Shown: positions 15,885 to 23,451 of the stretch, piece after piece
Numbering within the stretch: the stretch's first letter is position 1
How the letters are laid out: each line of letters starts with the position of its first letter
Assembly (NCBI GenBank): GCA_023418995.1
Contig: JAEZYP010000066.1
Coordinates: forward strand, 1-59,995
Length of the DNA: 59,995 nucleotides
Direction: 5' to 3'
Origin: Bacillota bacterium
GTDB taxonomy: Bacteria; Bacillota; Clostridia; Oscillospirales; Acutalibacteraceae
Made by a program: the position numbers and the translations under genes
The notes under the pieces: generated by a model
What the model saw: only the letters and a program-made list of their open reading frames with translations
Told to the model about the DNA's origin: nothing
Database searches by the model: none

Positions 15885-16514
15885 TCATTCGAGGGATTGT
15901 TCAAAACCTTCCTGAAACTCATTTGCTTCCTGCTGAAGCTGTTCGTTTTGCTTAACCAGCAAGTTGTAGTCATGCTGCAGGGCATTGTGTTTTTGCAGCA
16001 GCTCCTCGTACTGCTGGGACAGCTGCTGCTTTTCAAACTGAAGGGCGGGAAGCTGTTGGTTCAGAGCGTAGATGGCGTTGATCTGACTGTGGACATTGGA
16101 TTGTTCAATGGTCATGGATCTCATCAGATCATCGTGCTTTGTCTGCTCCACGGCAAGCTGCTTGTCGATGGAAGAAACAGTCTCACGAATTTCAGATGTG
16201 GACTGTGAAATATTTTCTTGTCCAAATTTGAGTAATTCACATTTCGCGTTCAGTTCGCTGCTGAGACGATTATGGTCTTGAGCTAGGAATTCTTTGTTTT
16301 TATTTTCGTTATCCTTAATTCCAGTATGTTCATTTTGCGAATCCTTTCGATCCTTAACGGCTCTCCAAATTTCTATGCCGATTCCAAGGATTAATAAAAT
16401 CAAAGAACCCAAAAGCGCGTAATCCAAATAAATCCCCCATCCGTTTTTCTCAGATTCCATTTTAGCAAAATAATACCATAAAATCAATGCTGCAGTGTAT
16501 CGAGTGAATTTCAT
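15885..16514 (-). CDS. Membrane-anchored coiled-coil protein
   Basis: A 209-residue protein with a membrane helix near residues 25-50 (YLDYALLGSLILLILGIGIE) and a long Gln/Glu/Leu-rich coiled coil to the C-terminus. The ATG at 16514 has GGAGG 9 bases upstream. A paralogue with the same layout is encoded at 21902-22465, and a decayed third copy lies at 20514-20655, so the family was copied within the element. The position between the replication-type HTH gene and the regulator pair suggests a conjugation accessory role; I do not recognise a named family. Confidence 0.7.
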   Translation of the reverse strand: MKFTRYTAALILWYYFAKMESEKNGWGIYLDYALLGSLILLILGIGIEIWRAVKDRKDSQNEHTGIKDNENKNKEFLAQDHNRLSSELNAKCELLKFGQENISQSTSEIRETVSSIDKQLAVEQTKHDDLMRSMTIEQSNVHSQINAIYALNQQLPALQFEKQQLSQQYEELLQKHNALQHDYNLLVKQNEQLQQEANEFQEGFEQSLE

Positions 16515-16579
16515 TTTCATGCCTCCGGATAGATATATTTTCGCACTGAAAGACTTCTGCATGGTAACTTGAGAGTTCA

Positions 16580-16594
16580 AAAGCAGAGAAAAAA
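16580..16594 (-). repeat. Copy D of a recurring leader motif (core only)
   Basis: AAAGCAGAGAAAAAA is identical to the core of the leader motifs at 29462, 30531 and (one mismatch) 39018. Here it lies 65 bp before the coiled-coil gene start. The exact inverted 15-mer occurs at 16761-16775 inside the neighbouring HTH gene. Confidence 0.45.
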
Positions 16595-16663
16595 GCGGAA
16601 TTGGCTGTGATTAATAAATTGCCCTCATGGCAGTTATAGACCGGCAGCCTAATCCGCCGCAGA

Positions 16664-17566
16664 TTATCCGTCATTCAATTTTGCAAGCAGCTTGTCACTT
16701 CCTGCAAAAAATCGATACCAGCGCATAGATATTCTCTTAGTTATCTTAGAGATAAATTCTTTTTTTCTCTGCTTTAACGTAACCTTCTTTCTGGACATAG
16801 TTCTTTGGGGTGTCACCGGTGATAGGGGGGTGGATATCAAAGCAAGGGAAAAGGAAGCAAGAATTGCTGTGATAGCCGCCTTAACAGAGAACGGCTTTGG
16901 AGCCGGTGGCTCACATAGGAGATAAAGATTGGCGCTTGCGCCGTTGTTTCCATACCGCTTCATACGAGTTTGCGCTTTGATTTCGATCAGACCGGCAAGC
17001 TGAAGCTCTTTTATTGCCCTGGTAACGGTAGAGATGCTGATACCGCAATCGGTTGCTATTTCCCGTTTTGACGGATAGCATCTTTTCTCTTTACCGGCGC
17101 GGAAGGAAAGGTAGGAATAGACTTTATGCCCGGTAGGGTTCAAATTACAGTTAAAGATGGACGAGCTGCATCGAAATAGCCATACCTTTGCCTGTGTTGG
17201 CTTCAGAGGCGCTTGTTCTGTTTTATCGGGTTTGGGGACGTCTGGTAAGGATTTTGCTTTCTCGGGCTTCGAAAGGTCTATTTGCAGCTGAGGGCTGTCC
17301 AATAGTATGTAAAGATTGGATGTCTGGCGTCCCTTATCCCGATACCTCCTCCGTATTTCAAGAAGCTTCTTTTTACACAATTCCCGGGTAGCTCTCACAA
17401 CGCTGGAAAGACTGATCTTGCAGTGCCTTGCGATCGTTTCTTTGGAGTGATAGCAGGAGCGGGTGCCGTTATTTGCGCCCATAGCCAGAAAAGAATAAAC
17501 CTTAAAAGCGGTCCGGGACAGATTCGCCTGCAGAGCGGCGCTATTGCATAGAAAAAATCGGTTCAT
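16664..17566 (-). CDS. Double helix-turn-helix protein (HTH_36-like)
   Basis: A 300-residue protein with two copies of one winged-helix unit. Copy 1 (about 15-90) has LSRTAFKVYSFLAMGANNGTR, then CYHSKETIARHCKISLSSVV. Copy 2 (about 130-215) has the matching HKVYSYLSFRAGKEKRCYPS and KREIATDCGISISTVTRAIK. The basic C-terminal tail (KKVTLKQRKKEFISKITKR) may also bind DNA. This arrangement occurs in replication-initiator-like and regulatory proteins of Firmicutes plasmids and ICEs. GGAGGAG lies 6-8 bases upstream of the ATG. It lies just downstream of virD4, past that gene's terminator. Confidence 0.78.
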   Translation of the reverse strand: MNRFFLCNSAALQANLSRTAFKVYSFLAMGANNGTRSCYHSKETIARHCKISLSSVVRATRELCKKKLLEIRRRYRDKGRQTSNLYILLDSPQLQIDLSKPEKAKSLPDVPKPDKTEQAPLKPTQAKVWLFRCSSSIFNCNLNPTGHKVYSYLSFRAGKEKRCYPSKREIATDCGISISTVTRAIKELQLAGLIEIKAQTRMKRYGNNGASANLYLLCEPPAPKPFSVKAAITAILASFSLALISTPLSPVTPQRTMSRKKVTLKQRKKEFISKITKRISMRWYRFFAGSDKLLAKLNDG

Positions 17567-17589
17567 TGTAACTCCTCCATAAAAATGAA

Positions 17590-17618
17590 GAGGGAACCGG
17601 CTGAATTACGGTTCCCTC
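17590..17618 (-). terminator. Terminator of the coupling-protein gene
   Basis: GAGGGAACCG pairs with CGGTTCCCTC (arms 17609-17618 and 17590-17599 on the minus strand) and is followed by TTCATTTTT. It lies 17 bp after the virD4-like stop codon. Confidence 0.85.
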
Positions 17619-17634
17619 TTTGTAATTATAAAAT

Positions 17635-19437
17635 TTAAGCTAACTCATCCGTAACATGGGCACGTTTCCGGGAGACTGGTGGTTCTTGAATATCTTCGAC
17701 ATGGAATTCTTCAAAATGCTGTTTTGGTGGATACTTTCTCAGAACGGCGGCTCGAAGCTCGTCCTTGTCCGCATACTTAACCTTTCGGGCGGCATTCTCC
17801 TGCATTTGATATGGGCAATTGAGTTTGATTCCCCATTCATTGTAGCGTTTCATTGTCGTAACAAGAGGATGTGTACGGGATTTCATAAGAATCCATTTGT
17901 TTTGCTCCAATGTTTTGATTTCATCTGCGGTCAATAGAGGCCTCTGTATCATCTGTAAATTACGGGATGAGCTGCTGCGGTCAAAACTGCCGCTATGCGA
18001 AACGCTTCCGGATTGAACAGTCTGGTTTCCCAGCGCTCTGGACATTTCATCCGCACTTTTTGATAACGGAGCCAGACCGCCAAAGACGGAATTCTGACAG
18101 CATTCGGTAATGATCTGCGCGCCTTCGCGACCGTACCTCTTTTCCAGCTGAACAAGGGACTGGAGCATAGGGAACAGAAATATATTTCTGGAACGTCCGG
18201 CGGTGAACATATCTTCCGCATTGTCAAACTTCGGCATTGTGCCGTACTCATCCAGATAAAACAGAACCCGCTTATCCAGTCGGTTCCTTCCGCCTTGATT
18301 TGCTACTACCAACGCTTCATTGTAAAGCTGCGAGACAAACAGAGAAACCAGAAACCGCTTCGTACTGTCCTCTTCCGGAAAAACAAGGAAGACGGCAACC
18401 TTGCCGGTACAAAACTGTTCCGCATCCACATCGCTTTCAAAGCAAAGCACCTGCTCCAGCTCACTGTCGATAAAGGAGAGTAACCGGCTCATCGCGGTGC
18501 TCATTACGCTATGCATACTTGCTTCCGCGGTGTTCATGGCCGCACCGGCCAGCCAACGCGCCTTATGCTCCGGGGGCAGCAGCTCGATAAGCTTTTGAAA
18601 GTCGTTCTTCGGCTTGATCTTGTTCTCTTTTTCTTCTTTTGTTTGGATGGGTGCCTTTGTCTGAAGGAGTTCCTGGATGATTTTAAAGACACTTACAATA
18701 TGACGCTCTCCAATTGCGCAAAACTCAGAGACAAGCAATATAGTAGCCGCAATCAGACCTTCTGCGGCATCATAAAAGTAGGCGTTCTGTCCGCCGCCGT
18801 CAAAATCCTCCATCCGGACAATAGTTTTTGCCGTAATTTTCGCATAGCGTTCTGCCCGAGCCTTGTCGGATACATTACCGGCTTCTTTGTACTTTTCCAT
18901 GTATTTATTCACCAGGTGGAGAAGGTTGAATCCATGGCTGCGGGTGGGATTCCGCAAGTCGATGACATAGGGGGCATATCCGTAATACTTTTGAGCAATA
19001 CCGGCATAATCACGGAAAACATCTCCTTTCGTATCCGTTGCCAGAAAACTGTATCCGCAGGCACAAGTCATTTCCAGGTTCGGATAAAGGAAGAAGGTTG
19101 TTTTACCGCCGCCGGTTGTACTGATGAGCATCGTATGGCTGTCTGACATATCGATCCGGGCGTGAACACGTCCAAGAGAGCCGATATACCCTAAAACTGT
19201 TGCGCCCTCCAGATCCGGCAGCTTTTTTCCTGCCCGCCATTTTTCAGGTTCAAAGGGGACTACCTGATAGGTTTCATCGATTTCGGCTGGTGTGGCCCAC
19301 CTTGCGGTTCCATACTGTCCGTCACCGACTGTTTTCGCTTTGATGTTCAGACTTCCTTTTGTGGCGTCTACCACAAACAGAACAATGATAAACGCCAGGG
19401 CAATCATTGCAATGATAAAGGCTGCGGTACTTGACAT
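17635..19437 (-). CDS. virD4: VirD4/TraG-type coupling protein
   Basis: Type IV coupling protein, the inner-membrane ATPase that delivers the relaxase-DNA complex to the mating channel. The 600-residue product has an N-terminal membrane helix (AAFIIAMIALAFIIVLFVVD). Walker A is STTGGGKTTFF near residue 108 and Walker B is RVLFYLDEYGTMPKF near residue 396. The region TAGRSRNIFLFPMLQSLVQL is also typical of VirD4/TraG. AGGAGG lies 8 bases before the ATG. It is followed by a terminator and preceded by the Fic1 unit, which looks inserted into the transfer gene order. Confidence 0.93.
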   Translation of the reverse strand: MSSTAAFIIAMIALAFIIVLFVVDATKGSLNIKAKTVGDGQYGTARWATPAEIDETYQVVPFEPEKWRAGKKLPDLEGATVLGYIGSLGRVHARIDMSDSHTMLISTTGGGKTTFFLYPNLEMTCACGYSFLATDTKGDVFRDYAGIAQKYYGYAPYVIDLRNPTRSHGFNLLHLVNKYMEKYKEAGNVSDKARAERYAKITAKTIVRMEDFDGGGQNAYFYDAAEGLIAATILLVSEFCAIGERHIVSVFKIIQELLQTKAPIQTKEEKENKIKPKNDFQKLIELLPPEHKARWLAGAAMNTAEASMHSVMSTAMSRLLSFIDSELEQVLCFESDVDAEQFCTGKVAVFLVFPEEDSTKRFLVSLFVSQLYNEALVVANQGGRNRLDKRVLFYLDEYGTMPKFDNAEDMFTAGRSRNIFLFPMLQSLVQLEKRYGREGAQIITECCQNSVFGGLAPLSKSADEMSRALGNQTVQSGSVSHSGSFDRSSSSRNLQMIQRPLLTADEIKTLEQNKWILMKSRTHPLVTTMKRYNEWGIKLNCPYQMQENAARKVKYADKDELRAAVLRKYPPKQHFEEFHVEDIQEPPVSRKRAHVTDELA

Positions 19438-19469
19438 AGCTGATTCCTCCTAAAAATAGTAATAAAAAA

Positions 19470-19494
19470 GCACGCTATCATTATGAAAGCGTGC
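19470..19494 (-). terminator. Terminator of the first Fic module
   Basis: GCACGCT pairs with AGCGTGC (arms 19488-19494 and 19470-19476) and is followed by TTTTTTATT on the minus strand. It separates the Fic operon from virD4. Confidence 0.85.
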
Positions 19495-19520
19495 AGATAC
19501 AAAAAATATTGTTTGTTTTT

Positions 19521-20207
19521 TTATTCCAATTCTATGTGTAATTCATCTTCCGGTTCAATAACCTGACTATCCTCAAAATCCTGCTGCTCCTTAAGAAGCC
19601 CTTTTGAGGATAGCATAGCGTCAGTCACAACTCTGGTTAAATAGCTATAATCCGCGTATTTGCCATCAGATGCCATTACAAGAGCATCTCGTACATAACC
19701 GGATTTTATTCTTAGCAATTCTTTATCAAGAGGATAGCCCTTCGTTTCAGAGAATTGAGTCATAAACGTTATAACCGATCTGGTGTTTCCTTCTCTAAAA
19801 GGGTGAACAATCCATAGCCTTGCGGTTAATTGTGAGAAAAGTTTTGCGGCTTTGAATACTTCTAAAGACTCCCATTCTGAGCTGCTGATTCTTGACATTG
19901 CATTTTTTATATCTTTTTCAATATCGTCTGGCTGAGAATATTTTATAGAGTCACCACCCAAAACTCGTTCGCCTTTAACAATTGGAATTGTTCGTTCTTC
20001 TCCCGCCCACTCATAAATATCTTCAAATATGTATTTATGGATTGCTTTCAGTCGTTGATAGTCAAACAGGCCGGTAATTGCCGTATCGATGTCCAAAAGC
20101 TTGATATACGTAATATCACTTTCAGCCTGATCCAGCTCTGCATTGTTTTTAATGCCGAGCTTGTTTTTTAGGACACGGACATCTTCATACAGATATTCAT
20201 CACGCAT
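19521..20207 (-). CDS. Fic domain toxin (module 1)
   Basis: Fic/Doc-family enzyme of 228 residues, which usually transfers AMP from ATP to a target protein hydroxyl. The active-site loop reads HPFREGNTRSVITF near residues 135-148. The catalytic His, acidic residue and Asn are intact, but Thr replaces the Gly of the consensus HPFxEGNGR. The flap region IYEWAGEERTIPIVKG is also present. GAGGTAATTT precedes the ATG. It lies 37 bp after a 67-residue partner with the size and order of a VbhA-type antitoxin. The target is unknown; candidates from studied relatives are DNA gyrase and topoisomerase IV. Confidence 0.88.
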   Translation of the reverse strand: MRDEYLYEDVRVLKNKLGIKNNAELDQAESDITYIKLLDIDTAITGLFDYQRLKAIHKYIFEDIYEWAGEERTIPIVKGERVLGGDSIKYSQPDDIEKDIKNAMSRISSSEWESLEVFKAAKLFSQLTARLWIVHPFREGNTRSVITFMTQFSETKGYPLDKELLRIKSGYVRDALVMASDGKYADYSYLTRVVTDAMLSSKGLLKEQQDFEDSQVIEPEDELHIELE

Positions 20208-20244
20208 TATAAATTACCTCTTACATAAAAGAAAAAGGTTAGCG

Positions 20245-20448
20245 CTAAACTGCACTAACCTTGTATCGGGTGATTATGCTTTGCAGGATTGTCGAAATTT
20301 CCATTTGACCGTCAATGTATTTTTGTACCAACGCCATAGTGAAATCCGATGGCTTCTGTGCGTCGAGAGTCGAGATTCCTAAAGCTTCGGAAGCTATTTT
20401 TTCTCTCTGTGATTTTGTAGTGTTAGCTATTAAATATTTTTGGGACAT
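20245..20448 (-). CDS. VbhA-like antitoxin of Fic module 1
   Basis: A 67-residue helical protein directly upstream of the Fic gene, with GGGAGG before its ATG and a strong promoter. It aligns by eye with VbhA-type antitoxins: a helix (KSQREKIASEAL) and a C-terminal helix pair (ALVQKYIDGQMEISTILQSI) resembling V-G-E-L-x-T-x-D-V-I. The inhibitory motif, S-x-x-x-E-G in VbhA, appears as GISTLDA. If the alignment is right, the Ser, Glu and Gly are replaced by Ile, Asp and Ala. Inhibition may therefore be weakened or use another contact. Confidence 0.7.
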   Translation of the reverse strand: MSQKYLIANTTKSQREKIASEALGISTLDAQKPSDFTMALVQKYIDGQMEISTILQSIITRYKVSAV

Positions 20449-20489
20449 AATATTATCCTCCCAATTTTATAGTATCCTGATTAGCTTTT

Positions 20490-20517
20490 ATTATACCATT
20501 TGCATTCGCTGTGTCAA
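20490..20517 (-). promoter_or_regulatory. Promoter of Fic module 1
   Basis: On the minus strand TTGACA (20517-20512) and TATAAT (20495-20490) are 16 bp apart. Both hexamers are perfect consensus. It lies 42 bp before the antitoxin start. Confidence 0.85.
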
Positions 20518-20655
20518 CTCATGTTTAAGGAGTTGTCAAATATCTGTGTCGGATCCTCCTGCTGAACGATTTCCATAATTCTCTGCTTAAGCTGCTGATT
20601 TTCTGCTCTATAATTTCCTTACGTAGTTCGGCGTTTTGATTCTGTAATTCAACCA
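20514..20655 (-). pseudogene. Remnant of a coiled-coil protein gene
   Basis: From an ATG at 20655 the frame reads VELQNQNAELRKEI and then loses sense. In the next frame it continues as RAENQQLKQRIMEIVQQEDP to a stop at 20514. Together this matches the C-terminal coil of the protein at 21902-22465 (MIELQSENTELRQ, KQENQQL). It is a frameshifted end fragment, left when the Fic module or the DUF2971 gene moved in. The hairpin TGGTGCC/GGCACCA at about 20658-20684 borders it. Confidence 0.65.
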
Positions 20656-20692
20656 TCCGTGGTGCCAAAAATAATTGACGGCACCATTTAAT

Positions 20693-21736
20693 TTAGTATC
20701 TAACAAGAATATCAGACTTCATAATAGCATTTTTTTTAGTTAGAAGATCATTAAAACCAAAATGCTTTAAGAGCTCTTTTAGCCCTAATTCTGTAAAATC
20801 TTGATTATTGTATGGTCCAATATTTATTTGTGTAATTATTTTATGAATATCGTCTACTTTAATATCAATTTTAGGAGCAAAAGAGCCATTGATTATTTCT
20901 AATTGAAAATTATTGTCTATAGTATTCATGTATTTTAGATTATCACAGTCTTCTGGCAACCAGAAAGTAAAACGAAATTCATGTTCGTTTTCAAAATAAG
21001 GTGCTTTCATTAAAATTGAAAATATATCAAATAGAAACACTATTTGCTTTAACGAATCGATTTTAAATTCTTTCATCACCTCTATTTTATCAATATCGTG
21101 CCAGACTAAACGAAATTTATTTATTGCTCTCTTTATAATTTCTTTTTGTTTAAATTGATCATAAATTATTTTTCCACTAAACAAATAATGAACTTTTAAC
21201 ACACTGTCGTTATTTTTAAAACACTTTAAAGAAGTGAATTGATTAATAAATTCCTGTTTATCTATTTGAATATTGTAGCCCAATCCAAAATTGTTTTTAG
21301 TATAATAATTCCACATCTCCATATTATCTTTATCTAAAGAGCAGCACAAAACAAAAGTTTTGTATTTGCTCTTTGGAAACAATTTTAGGTTATTTTTTTC
21401 CAATTCTGATAAATCTAAATTTTTATAATAGATAAAAATTTCTTCTCGGTTAGAATAACATGTTGGTTCATTAAATTCAGACTCCAAAATGTCGTAAAAA
21501 GTATGATTGCTTATTTTTCTTAATTCGTTTAAACATTCGATTATTAATTTTCTTGCATATTCTAATTCATTAATATCATTGAAAAATCTAAAATCTCCAA
21601 ATCTAAAGCTCTTATTTTTAATAATACTAAGTAGCCCATTTGGAGAAGTATAATGGAATACAGGATCAGAAGAATTTTGAACATCATCTAAATAGTCTCT
21701 TTGCAATAAAAGAGTCTGTACTGTTCTTGGATCCAT
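20693..21736 (-). CDS. DUF2971 family protein (AT-rich cargo gene)
   Basis: A 347-residue protein with the DUF2971 pattern: FHYTSPNGLLSIIKNKSFRFGD near residue 27, FNDINELEYA, CCSLDKDNMEMWNYYTKNNFG near 130, and ENEHEFRFTFWLPED near 245. Its function is not known to me; members occur in mobile and defence-rich regions. The gene is much more AT-rich than the flanking transfer genes, which suggests later acquisition. AAGGAG lies 8 bases before the ATG. It stands alone between the decayed coiled-coil copy and the terminator of the intact one. Confidence 0.75.
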   Translation of the reverse strand: MDPRTVQTLLLQRDYLDDVQNSSDPVFHYTSPNGLLSIIKNKSFRFGDFRFFNDINELEYARKLIIECLNELRKISNHTFYDILESEFNEPTCYSNREEIFIYYKNLDLSELEKNNLKLFPKSKYKTFVLCCSLDKDNMEMWNYYTKNNFGLGYNIQIDKQEFINQFTSLKCFKNNDSVLKVHYLFSGKIIYDQFKQKEIIKRAINKFRLVWHDIDKIEVMKEFKIDSLKQIVFLFDIFSILMKAPYFENEHEFRFTFWLPEDCDNLKYMNTIDNNFQLEIINGSFAPKIDIKVDDIHKIITQINIGPYNNQDFTELGLKELLKHFGFNDLLTKKNAIMKSDILVRY

Positions 21737-21862
21737 AATATTATCTCCTTAAAACGCTCTATCTTCTTGCACAGTTCTGACAAATTTCTTAAATGTACTT
21801 TTATTTTACTACTATATTTTTACTTTGCAATAATATAAGCAAAAATTATCCACAAGTTGAAA

Positions 21863-21894
21863 AAGAGGATTAACGTGCAATCGTTAATCCTCTT
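21863..21894 (-). terminator. Terminator of the second coiled-coil gene
   Basis: AAGAGGATTAACG pairs perfectly with CGTTAATCCTCTT over a 6-base loop (21863-21875 with 21882-21894). On the minus strand it is followed by TTTC. It lies just past the stop at 21902. Confidence 0.85.
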
Positions 21895-21901
21895 AAATAG
21901 G

Positions 21902-22465
21902 TCAAAGCATTTTCATTTCCTGATCTTCAGAGAAGTTTTCTCCATTTTCTTGTCCTGATAATTCAAGCTGTAGCGTAAGTTGCTGATTTTCTTGTTTAAG
22001 CTGCTTGAGTTCCTGACGAAGTTCTGTATTTTCGCTCTGTAATTCGATCATCAATTTTGAAAATGCAGTTAGAGTGGCAATACTTTGCTCAATTCGAGCC
22101 TGATCGCCGGTCAACTGCTGCCGCTTAACATCTTGAACATTTTTCGCTTTCATTAAATCTTCTTTTATGGAGATAACCTCTTTAATAATTGCTTGGTTTT
22201 GTCCGCTTAAGGTAGTATTGGGCAGTTCGCCAATTTTATTAAGCAAATCTTTTTGATTGTCCTTAGAATTTTGTAATAGGTCTTTTTGCATATCGGAATG
22301 TTGTTGACTTAAGGTCTTATTTTCCGGAGTATTACCTATTTTTGCATTAATATCTTTATACCCTTTGCGATTTCCAAGCCAATTTACAACAAGCATTCCT
22401 GAAATAGAAATAATAGAAGCGCATAAAGTCGCAATAGCTGTATCCATAATAAAAATCCAATCCAT
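21902..22465 (-). CDS. Membrane-anchored coiled-coil protein, paralogue
   Basis: A 187-residue protein with one N-terminal membrane helix (TAIATLCASIISISGMLVVN) followed by a soluble helical region and a Leu/Gln-heptad coil near residues 140-170. The ATG at 22465 has GGAGG 8 bases ahead. It is a paralogue of the 15885-16514 product and the intact sister of the remnant at 20514-20655. It follows the DUF3991/TOPRIM gene by 46 bp and is co-oriented with the relaxase, so it may help assemble the relaxosome at the membrane. That role is inferred from position only. Confidence 0.7.
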   Translation of the reverse strand: MDWIFIMDTAIATLCASIISISGMLVVNWLGNRKGYKDINAKIGNTPENKTLSQQHSDMQKDLLQNSKDNQKDLLNKIGELPNTTLSGQNQAIIKEVISIKEDLMKAKNVQDVKRQQLTGDQARIEQSIATLTAFSKLMIELQSENTELRQELKQLKQENQQLTLQLELSGQENGENFSEDQEMKML

Positions 22466-22511
22466 CTTGTTTTCCTCCATTATACGATAAAATAATTTTA
22501 AATGGAACCTT

Positions 22512-23438
22512 TTATTGACGTTTTTTTGCGATTAAATCATCATTCCAATCCTTCAGCTTCGGCACCAGAGAGCTGACAATAAATCCTTTTGCTTCATAAT
22601 CATGGCAGAAATGCTTTGTCATCACCTGACCGTGGTTTGGGGCAGGGGAGCCGTCCTTGTTTTTCGCGTTATAATCGTTGTCCAGGCAGAACACCAAATG
22701 CTTAATGTTCGGATGTTCCAATAAAAAGCGGGCAAGCGCACGATCGCTTAGCCCGCCTAATGCTATGTAGCTGTGTTTCTGCCAGTTCTTTTTTTTGTTC
22801 AGGCAAATGAATGACATGAGATCGATCGGCGCCTCAAAGATATAGATCCGGTCGGAGCCGCCATAGTAATTAAAAAAGTAGTCTTTCGAAGATCCCGGTA
22901 CATCCCGGCGATACGGGTTATCAGATAAAGTCCCCTTTTCGTGAGCGGCTTTCGCATTACCAGCAGAATCGTAGCCGACAAAAACCACATTGTGGGTGTT
23001 TGCGCTTTCATACAGACTCCGTTCATGGACGAAAAACGATATTACATCGGTATCAATACATCGCTCCTGCATCAGGTAAGCATAGGTGCGGCGCATATTT
23101 CGGCTTTTTATCGGCAATATGAACGTTTTTCGTTCTACTGGCTTCGATTCCATCCGTACAAATTCAATCCCATTGTAATCCTTGCAAATGAGAGTGCATA
23201 CCGCGTCCTGAAAGCTCATTTTAAAAAACAGCTGCATAAAGTCGATTGCCGTGCCTTTTTCTCCGGTGCTGTGCTGATAGAAATAAAAGTCACGGAATTT
23301 TACACTGTCATGAGCCTCCCATGCCCATTCACTGCCGCTGCGGACTGCTTTTTCGCCTTTCGCTTCCAGAATGCTTTTGATCTCCGTATGCGCGGCGCGG
23401 TCGATCTCTTCCTGGGTAAATTCAATATACCTTGACAT
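22512..23438 (-). CDS. DUF3991 and TOPRIM domain protein
   Basis: A 308-residue protein with the layout of Firmicutes ICE primase-like proteins: an N-terminal zinc-finger-less primase-type segment, DUF3991 (about 105-175) and a C-terminal TOPRIM domain. The TOPRIM acidic residues are visible in RIYIFEAPIDLMSF (Glu) and KHLVFCLDNDYNAKN (Asp-x-Asp). The role is probably nucleic-acid processing during transfer or replication of the element. AAAGGAG lies 9 bases before the ATG. The gene follows the relaxase by 13 bp. Confidence 0.85.
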   Translation of the reverse strand: MSRYIEFTQEEIDRAAHTEIKSILEAKGEKAVRSGSEWAWEAHDSVKFRDFYFYQHSTGEKGTAIDFMQLFFKMSFQDAVCTLICKDYNGIEFVRMESKPVERKTFILPIKSRNMRRTYAYLMQERCIDTDVISFFVHERSLYESANTHNVVFVGYDSAGNAKAAHEKGTLSDNPYRRDVPGSSKDYFFNYYGGSDRIYIFEAPIDLMSFICLNKKKNWQKHSYIALGGLSDRALARFLLEHPNIKHLVFCLDNDYNAKNKDGSPAPNHGQVMTKHFCHDYEAKGFIVSSLVPKLKDWNDDLIAKKRQ

Positions 23439-23451
23439 ATCAAAATCTCCT

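Noticed and set aside
16761..16775. Fifth copy of the leader motif, inverted, inside the HTH gene
   Set aside because: It is an exact inverted 15-mer of the core but lies in coding sequence (a Lys/Arg/Gln-rich tail), so it may be chance or codon bias; kept only as a note to copy D.
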